Shown: in pieces, positions 54,740 to 64,000 of the stretch
Numbering within the stretch: the first letter of the stretch is position 1
How the letters are laid out: each line of letters starts with the position of its first letter
DNA from: Prorocentrum cordatum
Lineage: Eukaryota; Sar; Dinophyceae; Prorocentrales; Prorocentraceae
DNA length: 64,000 nucleotides
Assembly: GCA_963575745.1 (NCBI GenBank)
Contig: CAUYUJ010017924.1
Coordinates: forward strand, 91,001-155,000
Direction of reading: 5' to 3'
Notes under the pieces: generated by a model
Database searches by the model: none
Told to the model about the DNA's origin: nothing
Seen by the model: the letters and a program-made list of their open reading frames with translations, nothing else
Made by a program: the position numbers and the translations under genes

Positions 54740-54900
54740 CGCAGACCCATCCTGGGGCCGTTTGGGCGCGTCTCTGGGCCTCCTTCGGGCCCTCTCGGTT
54801 CGGCCTTGGGGGCTTTTCTCGCCCTGCCTGGGGCCGTCTGGGGCCGCCTTGAGGCCGTCTTGAGGGCTGGCTCTCGGAGGCCTGCTCTTGGGGCCACGTT
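54740..54900 (+). repeat. GGGCCGTCT-type minisatellite remnant
   Basis: GGGGCCGTCTGGGGCCGCCT and GAGGCCGTCTTGAGGG; same family as 38930-39680. Confidence 0.7.
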
Positions 54901-55565
54901 GGGCAGATGGCTAGGCGTAGAAGGCAAACAGGCATAGGACTGCCGCTCTAGTTCCCGATGTGATCGTTTTCTTATTCACTGTTTTGCCGATCGGCGTGGG
55001 CCCTCGCCCCCCCTACTCCCCCCCCATGGAGTAGATCTTGGCTGTTCTTGGCGCCTGTTTCGAGCAGGTGGAGTCTCCCCCACAGGACGCACTGCCTGCA
55101 AGGAGTCGCAACAAGCAGAGGTCTGGAGCCAGTCCCCCACCCTCCCCTCTTCCCTTCCGCCTAAAGCCGAAAAGCCTAATCAGAAAACGTTCGCCATCCG
55201 ACGCACTGGGCTGGCCTGCTGGAGGACATGCCTATCCCTAGTGTGGCCGGTAAAGGCTTGCAGAACCGCCGGCGTGGCGCCAGAGCGAAAGCATGACCTG
55301 AGCAAACCTCACCCTCTGTGCCTCCATCCGCGCAGCTCCTGGCAGTTCGAGGCCTCCTGGCGCCTTTGCGCACCGGCTTGCGCTCAGCGAAGACCTCCCG
55401 GCCCGCCTCGCGCATAGCCCCCGCCGCGAGGGCCCTTAGCGGGTCCCGGTGCTCCCCGGGCATCCCGCCTCGCGCCTTCGACGAGCGACGACCGTGCACA
55501 ACCGCGGCCGCCGGGCCCCAGAGGGGCCCAGGTGCTCCCTGGAGATCCTGCGTGGCTTTCTCGGG

Positions 55566-55652
55566 TGGGGGAGGAGGAGGAGGAGGAGGAGGAGGAGGAG
55601 GAGGAGGAGGAGGAGGAGGAGGAGGAGGAGGAGGAGGAGGAGGAGGAGGAGG
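55566..55652 (+). repeat. GGA triplet array
   Basis: About 28 uninterrupted GGA units. Confidence 0.96.
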
Positions 55653-55842
55653 ATACGACGCTGCTTGGCGCCGCCGCGCGTCTGCACAGGTGGGCACATT
55701 AGCGGAGGGGGGGTACATCGACCTCCCTTCAAGCTCCGATTGCGACGAGGCCCACCCGAAGGATCTCGGCCGCATCGCGGAGCACAAACTTGTTATGAAT
55801 ATGATGAAGAGTATGAAGAAGGCAGCCTCACACAACAAGGAG

Positions 55843-56535
55843 TTAGAGTGCTGGTTGCCTGTAAACGGTGCTGGGGTCCACTAGGAGCCTCAGCCAATGA
55901 ACTTCGGGGTCTGTGGCCTGCAGAGGCCTGGGCGCCGAGAAAACACGACCGTCCGCTCTCCCTTCGTCAGCAGGGTGCTTCCCCGCTGGAAACAAATTCC
56001 TGTTACGAGCAGCTCGCTCCGAGGTGCGATGTTCCTCGGCAGCACAGTCGATTAGTAAATGGCCTGCGGTCCCCGTTGAAAAGAAACTGCACGACACGCA
56101 CAGGACACACTGGCCAGGAGCGACCCAAATTCGGTGGCCTCTCGAGGCCGTCGCAGGCGCAATGCCCGCTCGCGGCACCATGGCCTCAGGGACCGTGAAG
56201 TCGGCCTCGCGAGGCCTGTCGTTCCTCCCAAGACCCGTGCGTTGCCGTTTGCGGACAGGGGCAAAGGCAGGGCCGACGCGATCAGGGATCAAAACAGGGT
56301 CAACCATTCTCCTGGCCCCGCTGTGAGCCGACGAGGGATCACCCGAGCTGACTCTGACAACCGCTTGCTCGAGCTCTCGAGCGTCGATGGTGGAGGTGGC
56401 AACTATCGGATCAAATTCGACACGCCGTCGGACCGCACGCCCGTCAGGGCTGCTGTACAACGCTCCAAATTCGGCGGCTCTCTTCCTTCCCTCCTGAGGC
56501 AAGGTGGGGGAAACAGGGAGCACAATCAACAACAC
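55843..56535 (-). pseudogene. LINE-2 C-terminal tail
   Basis: A 230-codon minus-strand open frame just downstream of the RNase H region. It contains VEFDPIVATSTIDARELEQA and a Cys/His cluster, QCVLCVSCSFFSTGTAGHLL then IDC (C-x2-C-x2-C, then H and C). It may be a terminal zinc finger of the LINE or the 3' part of another element; no firm match. Confidence 0.4.
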
Positions 56536-56779
56536 TCTGCTTGTGACGGGCAGGGCATTCAGACAATTGAAGCTTCTGAAGCGCTCTGCACGACCTCACA
56601 CCTTTCTTACAACAACTGCATCTGATGAACCCCGACTGTTCAGGGAAGACGTGCCTGAGATGAGGCGGTGGTGGGGGGGACTACATCTTAGGAGCTTTGC
56701 GTCGACTGGGTCGAGCAGCATCCCGCTTCCGCGTGTCAGTCCTTCCACTACTCAAATGATGCAAACGCGCAGCGACTAG

Positions 56780-57900
56780 CCAATGCAAGCCACGTCAGGT
56801 GGACCGAAGGGCGAGGCGCATTGCTTTCCGCTGCTAGGGTGTGGCAGCATGAACATCCCTGCCAGCACGCGCAGCAACATCTGCCCATCGATTCGCTTTC
56901 GCGGATACAGACGCTCCAGCCTGATGTCCGCGGACATGTGAAATTCTTATGGCCTCTCCAAGGCCTCGTTGGTCTTCGTTTTTTTGTCTTGCCAAATCTT
57001 GGTCCACAAATTCGAGTTGGGCCGTCGGGGCCCCGAGGTGTATGTCGGTCTCCAGGCAAGCCCGTCTAAGATACCCAGATCATGAGTATGTACATGCACA
57101 GGTGTGATACATACTTCTAGAACTGTCAGAAACGCATATAGCTCAGCCCGTGGGGACCTTTGGATCGGACCTGGGAACGCGCCATAGACCATGAGCTCGA
57201 TGCAAAAGGAGTACTTACGAAAGCCCCATCCCGTCCTCGAATATGCTGGCCAGAACCTAGCTTTCCTGAAGGCACCGTCCGTGTGTGTATATATTGTGAC
57301 TTGGTCAAGAGTTTCGTACTCAACGTGCCATCGGTCTCTGTCGTCACGCCGCTGCAACGGTGGGAACCAAGATCGCGAGGAAAATCCTCGCGTCCAAAAC
57401 CACGAGCCATGCGTTCTCTGTGAGAAACCGATCAGGTAGGTATTGCCTAGGACACTCTGGCGCTGCTGCTCACGCCCAGGACATTCCCATATAATATGAT
57501 ACTGGATGCAATACTCATTCTGGCAGAACGGGCACTTCGATGTAGAAGCATATCCGTGTTTGTACAGACGACTGCGGGACCAAAATCCACGAACGACAGT
57601 GCGTAACATGGCGCTTTCCTGGACGGAGGGGGTCCATGGTGTGTCCACTTGTCCATCTTCGGGTTCAGATTCCGATTCATCAGGTCCATCTGGGGCTCTC
57701 TGGAGCACACGCATGATGGGCTCAAACCAGTACCCGATGGGCTTCTTAGGGTCCATGCCTTCATCTGCAGGGTTGTCCCTCGATGCCCAAGACAACCACA
57801 TCTTACGAACAGCAGCAGCCCTCGCCCATTCACGCACACTATGCGGGGCAACGGCGCGAATGTCGATCTTGTCACCAAGATCCGTGACGGCCACGAATGC
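56780..57900 (-). pseudogene. LINE-2 zinc finger and RNase H domain
   Basis: Within one long open frame, CPFCQNEYCIQYHIIWEC (about 57539-57483) gives C-x2-C-x8-H-x4-C. It is followed by VTIYTHTDGAFRKARFW (first RNase H Asp), RSPRAELYAFLTVLEVC (Glu) and VHVHTHDLGILDGLAWRP (second Asp region). The sequence then crosses to about 56780 in the same or an adjacent frame (RLYPRKRIDGQMLLRVLAG). RNase H would remove the RNA template. Confidence 0.75.
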
Positions 57901-58439
57901 GGAGACGGAGCGCCAACCGATGTCTTTCAAGGCCAGCAACATTGCGCTTGTCGTCCCTGGCACTTGTGCCCAAGGACTCGGCGCTTGGAGGGCCAGGCAC
58001 GAAATGCATGCCTGTGCCGCGCCTTCTGCAACGCGTCGTGAGAGATACAACGGTCCTGCACCAGGAGACCCCTTTGGCAAATCGGTTGCGTCCAGCAGTG
58101 GACCCGCGGGTCTTCTCCCATGGGTCCCTGGATGCATGGTGAAGTCCATGCTGAAGTACCGGCCCCTGGAGTATACCATGTGCCTCTCATGGCGGCTCGC
58201 GTCTTCTGGACCGGCACTGGCGGGGCGCCGTGCGCTCCAACTCCGTGCTGCATGGCCGAGGGGCGTGCCTGCCGAGCAAGACGTGAAGCCGCGGCTCCTG
58301 CCTTCTTGGGGGCCGATAGTCTGAGCATGCGACGTCGTGTCCGGGCGATGCGCGACCGAAGGCGAGCGAACTTCAGCCTCCTCCCCGCGGCGACCTCGAC
58401 CCCCGAGACTTCCAGCGCCGACGCATAGCGATACCAAAG

Positions 58440-59160
58440 GTGTTCGATTCGGCGGGCGACCTGTTTCCCGGCCGATGTCGACAAATATGCCACGAACATT
58501 TTATGCCTTGCGGGGCTCAAATCCATGCTTCTCATGGCCCCGACAAGGGGCGACAAGGTGGTGGCGGCGGAGGCGACAATGCGACCCTCGACGTCCCTGA
58601 TCGCTATGGTGACGTCATCGGCGTACAAGTCTATAGTGCGCATGACGTGCTGTGTGTTGCCGTGCATGTTACCGAAAGGGTCGATCATCGCGCATATGAG
58701 ACATAACATCGCCATCGGGCAGCCAGGCAAGACGCCTCGCGTGGCTCATACCTCGTCAGAGAAAGTAGAATCCCAGGCAATCCTGCGAGCTGATCTGTAC
58801 ATCTGTTCTGCTAAGACAAGCGGGCGAGCTGGACATTGGCGCCGAGCTGCGGTTGCCGTGGGAAGACGCCAGGGTATGCGATCGAAGCGCTTTTCAATAT
58901 CAACAATCGCCTGTGCCGTGGTGTGCGCTCCATCTCCCACCTCCGCGGCTTCCGCCTGAACCGGGAGCCGCGCCGCAACGTCAGTGGCCGATTTTTGTGC
59001 GCCGATCGCGAGATAGGGCCCGCCAAGACGCCCAGACCAGTTGCGAGCCCCATCTGAACGCGCCGCCCCCCCAGACCCGATGCGCCGAACTCAGCGGCGC
59101 TATCGGCCTGTGGCCGCCCGAGGGTTTGGGCGGCAAGATAATCTGAACCTTCCGGAACAG
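58440..59160 (-). pseudogene. LINE-2 reverse transcriptase domain
   Basis: VQIILPPKPSGGHRPIAPLS (about 59153-59094) is the first fingers motif; IVDIEKRFDRIPW carries the motif A Asp (58901-58875); a TGA stop at 58748-58746 breaks the frame after AWDSTFSDEV. GVLPGCPMAM (about 58735-58708) is motif B; TIDLYADDVTIAIRD is motif C (YADD at 58625-58614). GAMRSMDLSPARHKMFVAYL and AGKQVARRIEHLWYRY follow as the thumb-side region. All catalytic aspartates are present despite the broken frame. Confidence 0.87.
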
Positions 59161-59183
59161 CGTCGGCCATAGCCCCCAACGCC

Positions 59184-59412
59184 AGGGCTCGTCTCGATTC
59201 TTCCGATTCGATTCGATGCGATCTCGGTGGCTTCCGATTCCGATTCGATTCGGCTTGGGATTCCGATTTGGGTTCCGATTTCTTACTGGAGGCATACTAG
59301 CCTGCCGATTTCTGCCGATTCGACTCTTTCCGACTCGGCTGCCGATTTCCGCCGATCCGACTCATTGCGATCGCCGATCCGACTTATCGATTCGATTCTG
59401 GGCTCTCCTGAC
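59184..59412 (+). repeat. TTCGATTCGATT dispersed repeat, copy 2, inside LINE-2
   Basis: Begins GGGCTCGTCTCGATTC, carries GGCATACTAGCCTGCCGAT and ends CGATTCGATTCTGGGCTCTC, like the copy at 9105. It separates the endonuclease-RT linker from RT motif 1 of LINE-2, so it was probably inserted after the LINE. Confidence 0.8.
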
Positions 59413-59419
59413 TGCACAC

Positions 59420-60780
59420 ATAGATGTAGTATGTGGCCGAGGAGGGAGAGCGCGCCGTTCGACGCGAGTCTGAACCTATCAGCTCCAGCAGCCGTGTCAG
59501 ATGGAAACCTGCTGGCGGCAATGCGAACGTCGGCAATCTTTAGGGGTTGATGCCGCGGGTGATGCCGCGGGCCTTTCCGAATCGTGTCCCCCGGGTCCAC
59601 GAGGAGATCGTCGTCGGTGTCCTGGAGCAACCCCTGCCCGTCATGGTGTGGGGCCTCTTCGAGACCAGCCCAGATCGCACCCCTGAAAGCTCGCTGCGAC
59701 GAAATGACATCACCTGGAAACCTGGGAACCCCATGGACTGTTTCAACCGTCGAGAGCTGCCACCCTTTGGGTTTAGTCCATCTGCGTGCAGCGCCGGGCT
59801 TCGTGGCCGGCGAGGCGCGGATCAACTTCCGAAAAGACTTAGCCCGAGCTCTTGCGAGCCGGCGCTCTTCAAACTGTGCGTTCTCCCCGAGGAAGTCTCC
59901 CAGGAACTGCAGCATAGTCGGGTGGCAGTATGGTGGTGGCGCAGCAGTGCACGTGCGCATGCGCGCTATGTCCTGGACCGTGCCAGCGTCTACGTGCGAT
60001 CTCAAATGTCCGTCACGCCCTTGACCCACCATGAAATCCACCGGGGATGCCCGCGCACGCGCACATGCACGAAGGTTATCCTTGAGATGCAGCACGCGCA
60101 GATCATGTACATGCGCTTGCAGTGTGCGCAGCGCCCTCGCTCTCTTCGTGCCCGCTGGCTGCTGCTGTGCCAGGGGCGCTCCCCCCGCGGCGGTGGATCT
60201 GCACTGGGGCCCCTGCGCTCTGCCGCAGGAGCTGTCCTGCGGGCTTGGCGCCGAGGTCACAAAGAGAGGGGGGGGCCCCCCCTCGGCGCCTCGGGAGGCC
60301 AGGGCATGCAAGCGGTCAGCGTGCATGTCGGTGGAAAAAAAAAACAGACACAAACAACACACAAACATACAATACACAGTGTTTTTTTTCCCACAGTGTG
60401 TTTTTTTCTCCCCACACCTTGGTGCAACGTGGAGGCCAGGGCATGCATGCGGTCAGCGTGCATGTCGGCCTCTCCCAAGCCTGCGGCGGAGTCTGCTCGC
60501 GTCGTGTTGGCCCAATCACATGTACTATCACTGCGCTGAGGATAGTTGGGCTCGTCGTCGCAATCGTCGGTGTCCAGAGCAACGGCGCTTGGTTTGTCCG
60601 GAAGAACGCGCGGGGTCACGAGCCGACGAAGCTTCTGACTTCGGGGACTGGGCCCGATCTCGACACTCATCGGAAAGTGTTAACGAGGCGGGAAGCCGCC
60701 CACACGCCGAGGTTCTGGCATTGTAGTGGCAAGAGGATTCGATGCAATCCGGTAATCCAGGTTACTGAGGTTGGCCGTGG
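59420..60780 (-). pseudogene. LINE-2 linker between endonuclease and reverse transcriptase
   Basis: Readable stretches are LRTLQAHVHDLRVLHLKDNL, FLGDFLGENAQFEERRLARA, KSFRKLIRASPATKPGAARR, VRIAASRFPSDTAAGADRFR and LLGHILHLCVQSGEP, the usual spacer before the RT fingers. It is interrupted by a 137-bp insertion-duplication (60294-60468) and by the TTCGATTCGATT repeat (59184-59412). Confidence 0.65.
60294..60468 (+). repeat. 38-bp direct repeat flanking an A/T-rich insert
   Basis: A 38-base sequence beginning GGAGGCCAGGGCATGCA occurs at 60294-60331 and 60431-60468 with one mismatch. Between lie an A run, ACAGACACAAACAACACAC and two T runs around CCACAGTGTG. It resembles an insertion with a long target duplication inside LINE-2. 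Confidence 0.8.
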
Positions 60781-61325
60781 CAGGCTCCTTATATGTGCCC
60801 TGCTTCGAAGCTCATCACCGTGGCCCGAAGCCTCGATGGAAAGTCAGAGTTCAGTATGACTGTCGGGGCTATGTTCCAATCTCCAGCGAAGGCGAAGGGA
60901 AACGAGTAGAAGCTGCGGCACTCCTATGCGAGCGAGCCGTGCAACGTTGGCTCCACTGGGGCGGATCCCTTGCTCGAGGTATGTAGACCCAACAATCATG
61001 CCACCACGCAACGCAGACTGAATCATCACCGCCACACTGTAGCCAGGTATCAGGACGTGCGTGTCCGTGAAGGCTGTGGGCGGCACCAGATATATCTGTC
61101 GTCTGATGAATAGGCCCACCCCGCCCATAGGTTGACCTGTGTCGCTGAGAATCGCGTCGCTGATGAACGCTTGCCACCCACTCTTATGAGACCACTCCTC
61201 CGCAAGGAGCCTGCGATGCCCATGTAGGTGAAGTTCCTGCCCGGCCACGACCGCCACGTTCTGAGCGTGCCCGAGGAAATCTTGCATCTGAGGCCAGCCT
61301 GAACTGTTGAAGGTCGCCATCAGCA
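60780..61325 (-). pseudogene. LINE-2 AP-endonuclease domain
   Basis: MATFNSSGWPQMQDFLGHAQ opens the domain with the conserved Asn (61320 downwards). VAVVAGQELHLHG carries the catalytic Glu (61236-61234). GGVGLFIRRQIYL, GYSVAVMIQSALRGGMIVGS and TYLEQGIRPSG follow. In another frame, AFAGDWNIAPTVIL supplies the GDxN motif at 60885-60874. A frame shift lies between about 60890 and 61000. The upstream 160 codons are low-conservation linker. Confidence 0.8.
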
Positions 61326-61910
61326 TCGGCTTCTTGCGTCGTCCAGCCTGTTGCCGTGCAGGCTTCTGTGGGAGGTCCTGGGCAACCCCGGCGCTGCTGC
61401 CCCTTGGCTCGCGACACATCGCCCCAACATGGTCGCCAGGGCAGGGGGCATCGACCGCGCCCCCGTCGGGGGCCCCTGCCCCGGGTTGTCGACGCAAGGG
61501 GGAATTAGCACCACGCTCACCTCTGCCACAAGTGGTGGGGGCGAGCTCGTCCGTCGACGATCTTGAGTGCACAAGCGACCCTGGAACGGCATGCATAGCA
61601 TCAGGGTATGCAGGCACTGGAGTCAGGTAATCACTGTCAGTGTTTCCATACGTGTAACAAAAGCGCGCAGAGTCTTGGTCGGTAGCGGGCTGAATGCAAT
61701 CATTGTGCTCGCCACCGACTGTCGAGATCGCCAGACTTGCTATAGGACTGTTGGGTTTCGAAGGCATCGCGTGTCCACTCGTGCTATCGCGGCCCTGCAA
61801 GTCAAAATCGGCATCAGTCTGGCGTCGTGCAGTGGCCCAAAGCTGGGACAGGCTGAGGATGTGGCCGTGGCTGTGGCATGATTCAGTAGAGATGAGTCTT
61901 ACAACTTAGC

Positions 61911-62945
61911 TCACCTCTGTGGGGGTCCCCCAGCAGATTCAACGTCGCGAGCTTTTGAAGGAATCTGTGCGCCCCAGAGAGTCGGCGACCCAGGTGCTGG
62001 TGTTGATGAGGCGCCTGCCGTGGTCTCTGCCGCCGTACTCCGCAGGGGCGACCGCTGCTTCGTGACCGTGGCGAGCACCTCTTGATATTGCGTCGACAAG
62101 GAGTTGAGGTAGGTAGCTTCGTTGCCCGCCGTGACGGACGGAGCTGCGTTGACAATGCGGCCGAGCCGCTCCAGCGACTCATCCAGCTCCATGTCTGTCG
62201 GAGCCCTCGAAGCACCTGATAGGGTGGTTGCAAGCAGGGCAGCCCTAGCAACCTCAACCTCGGAGCATATGGCCAGGAGCTCGGCCTCTGCCTGCTGGGG
62301 CTCGCCCCTCTTGGCCTCATAGTTCTTCTGCAGCTCGGCGATCACTTCGCGAAGGTGAGTGACCTCCTTAGTCTTCTGCTGCTGTCTGTCGAGTGACCGT
62401 CGCAGCTGGTCGTCGGGCGCGCGGGTCGCTCGCTCGGCCTCCTCGGCCCCCGCCAACTCTCGACGAGCCGCGGCGAGCAGACTGCTCCCATCGTCGAGGC
62501 CAAGGCGTCGCAACGCTGCGAGGAGGAGGAGGAGGAGGAGGAGGAGGAGGAGGAGGAGGAGGAGGAGGAGGAGGAGGGAGGAGGAGGAGGAGGAGGAGGA
62601 GGAGGAGGAGGAGGAGGAGGAGGAGGAGCGCCTTCCTGGCTTTGGCCACCGCGTCAGACACGGTGGGTGGCTCGTCGGCGGGCTCACCGTCGGCGCCTGG
62701 CCGCGCACTGCGTGCGCTGGCCTGCCTGGGCCTGCTCGGGCGGCGGGGCGCTGGCGAGCGGCCGGGTCGCTTGTCTGGCGTGGCTGCTGGCCCTGGCTTC
62801 CCAGTGCGGTCCCCCCCGCAGCGGAAACAATGCAGATTGTTGGCGGAGTTCCTCGTGCAGCCGCAGTGGCGACTAGCAGTGCAAGCCCAGCGCGGATCCA
62901 CCTTGGCGCCATCCTTAGCACCTGTGGCGTCATCCTTAGCCATCC
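61911..62945 (-). pseudogene. LINE-2 ORF1: zinc finger and coiled coil, GGA-expanded
   Basis: PRWACTASRHCGCTRNSANN and LHCFRC (62889-62818) give W-x-C-x5-C-x4-N-x6-C-x2-C, a RanBP2-like finger. After a basic Pro/Ala linker the frame runs into GGA repeats (62518-62630, poly-Leu on this strand). It then resumes as a helical, charged segment: LRRSLDRQQQKTKEVTHLRE, VIAELQKNYEAKRGEPQQAE, LDESLERLGRIVNAAPS, YLNSLSTQYQEVLATVTKQR, ending ARDVESAGGPPQR and a stop. The zinc-finger part and the helical part are in different frames, so the repeat expansion probably disrupted the gene. Confidence 0.72.
62518..62630 (+). repeat. GGA triplet array within LINE-2 ORF1
   Basis: About 37 GGA/GAG units with one GAGG interruption, inside the coding region of ORF1. 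Confidence 0.95.
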
Positions 62946-63257
62946 ATCCTTAGCGCCATGGAACGCTGAGGCGCCCGAGACCCGTGGTGCTCCGTCAATA
63001 GCCCACGGGCGGCCTCTACTCGCAAGAGATGGCGTGCAGCCACCCTCGCCCTCGTCAGTCGCCGGTGCCAGGCAGGGGAAGGCGTGCGTCGCCTCCCGCC
63101 ACCGATCGTCGCCTCCGCGCAGCGCCACTCGCCAGGAGCAGCCCAGGGCACGGCGGCAGGCGGCGCCGCGCGCCACCGCAGCGCAGGGGCCTATCGCGCG
63201 CGCGCGGCAGCGCGGCGCGGGCACCCCTGCTGGGGGCAAGGGAGACCCTCGACCCCT

Positions 63258-63580
63258 AGGAGGAGGGGGAGGAGGAGCAGCAGCAGGAGGAGGAGGAGGA
63301 GGAGGAGGAGGAGAGGAGGAGGAGGAGGAGAGAGGAGGAGGAGGAGGAGAGAGGAGGAGGAGAGGAGGAGGAGGAGGAGGAGGAGGAGGGAGGAGGAGGA
63401 GGAGGAGGAGGAGGAGGAGGAGGAGGAGGGGGAGAGGGGAGGGGGAGGGGAGGGGGGAGGGGAGGAGGAGGAGGAGGAGGGAGGAGGAGGAGGAGGGAGG
63501 AGGAGGAGGAGAGGAGGAGGAGGAGGAGGAGGGGAGGGGGAGGGGGAGGGGGAGGGGGGGGGAGGAGGAAGGATATTCTT
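63258..63580 (+). repeat. GGA triplet array
   Basis: More than 300 bp of GGA, GAG and GGGA with AGAGGAGGAG interruptions. Confidence 0.96.
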
Positions 63581-63877
63581 CGGAGCAGAATACAAAGAGG
63601 CACGCGTGCCAAGGATCATACAATCACGGATGCGGGACAATGGGAGGTGGAGATGGCGTCAACCTGGGGTAGTTTCGAGGATGCGCGCCAGTGCTGCGAC
63701 ACGTTGGTGAGCGACCATACCGGGGGAGCAGCGAATAGCAGCATGGCTATGTGGACGCAGCGCCAGGTTCGATCTGAAGGCGATCATAATATGACGGGAG
63801 AGGTTTGCGAGGCTTAACGGCGTGTTTCATAATGCATGTCCCCTGTATGGAGCGAAATTCTTGGTCCCAAAAGGGGG

Positions 63878-63938
63878 AGCGGAGGAGGAGGAGGAGGAGG
63901 AGGAGGAGGAGGAGGAGGAGGAGGAGGAGGAGGAGGAA
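63878..63938 (+). repeat. GGA triplet array
   Basis: About 20 uninterrupted GGA units. It is preceded by AAGGGGGAGC and followed by AGGGAATTCTTCTGAGCAGA, which resembles AGGATATTCTTCGGAGCAGA after the array at 63258-63580; the flank has been duplicated with the array. Confidence 0.93.
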
Positions 63939-64000
63939 GGGAATTCTTCTGAGCAGAACACAATCTATAATGATGTGTTTTGGCAGCCCAGTGCCTCGCC

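Larger units (their letters stand above)
55843..62945 (-). mobile_element. LINE-2: antisense APE-type non-LTR retrotransposon, broken
   Basis: About 7.1 kb on the minus strand. Order: zinc-finger and coiled-coil ORF1 with an internal GGA expansion, AP-endonuclease, a linker with two nested insertions, reverse transcriptase with a YADD box, a zinc finger, RNase H, and a C-terminal tail. Frame shifts and a stop (TGA at 58748-58746, between RT motifs A and B) make this copy non-functional. It differs from LINE-1 in its catalytic box (YADD against HIDD) and in placing the zinc finger before RNase H, so it is a different lineage. No spliced-leader relic was found at its 5' end. Confidence 0.87.
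50742..64000 (+). other. Sequence after RACK1 exon F, probably intron F
   Basis: Begins with a GT donor. No further RACK1 segment was found. 51310-52360, 52610-53230 and 54910-55560 contain nothing I can name; 51280-51305 has four CCCTAG units. Confidence 0.6.

Noticed and set aside
50742-64000. Next RACK1 exon (WDLE region and last blade)
   Set aside because: I searched by eye for a TGGGAC-type WD codon pair after an AG and found none with matching flanks. A profile search could still find a diverged or very short exon.

Overview
The window looks like nuclear DNA of a dinoflagellate, probably one with a very large genome; Prorocentrum is my guess and is not shown by the data. Four observations support this. 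The only functional gene I recognise has GC and GA splice donors as well as GT. Spliced-leader relics occur at the 5' ends of two retroposed sequences. A retroposed PPR pseudogene uses the dinoflagellate-style repeat core GISACEKGGQWQRAL. Non-LTR retrotransposons, foldback elements and simple triplet arrays fill the rest. There are no operons, promoters or bacterial-type genes.

The backbone is one plus-strand gene, RACK1, a seven-bladed WD40 ribosome-associated scaffold. Six small exons (1149-1209, 9815-9879, 19217-19309, 20280-20322, 37541-37628, 50627-50741; 465 nt in total, under 1 percent of the window) join in frame into 155 codons. They cover the middle of the protein, from the third blade into the sixth. 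The introns are about 8.6, 9.3, 0.97, 17.2 and 13.0 kb. The N-terminal exons must lie upstream of base 1. No continuation was found in the 13.2 kb after the last exon, so the next exon is probably beyond base 64000. Nearly everything else in the window is therefore intron.

Region by region. 1-1148: GAT/GCT and GGA triplet arrays. Intron A (1210-9814): several foldback/MITE-like families and a PPR pseudogene with a spliced-leader fragment at its 5' side. Intron B (9880-19216): a higher-order satellite made of two 77-bp tandem arrays, GGTAT arrays and AT-rich triplet islands. Intron C (19310-20279): short, with a MITE 28 bp before the next exon. Intron D (20323-37540): a degenerate retroelement-like stretch, composite GGGCTATAG/GGGCACCC repeats, tetranucleotide arrays, and a nearly complete antisense LINE (28439-34908) with an 18/20-matching spliced-leader relic at its 5' end. 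Intron E (37629-50626): GGCCGTCTTGG minisatellites, a GAT/GCT megarepeat, 63-, 89- and 640-bp tandem repeats, and an AT-rich island. After exon F: more foldbacks and triplet arrays, then a second antisense LINE (about 55843-62945) broken by nested insertions, and a final GGA block.

The window shows an essential housekeeping gene carried through about 50 kb of mobile and satellite DNA. Its splice junctions carry short direct repeats, as expected if the introns arose by element insertion. Both LINEs run antisense to the gene. Almost all long open frames in the triplet arrays are repeat artefacts and are not annotated as genes.
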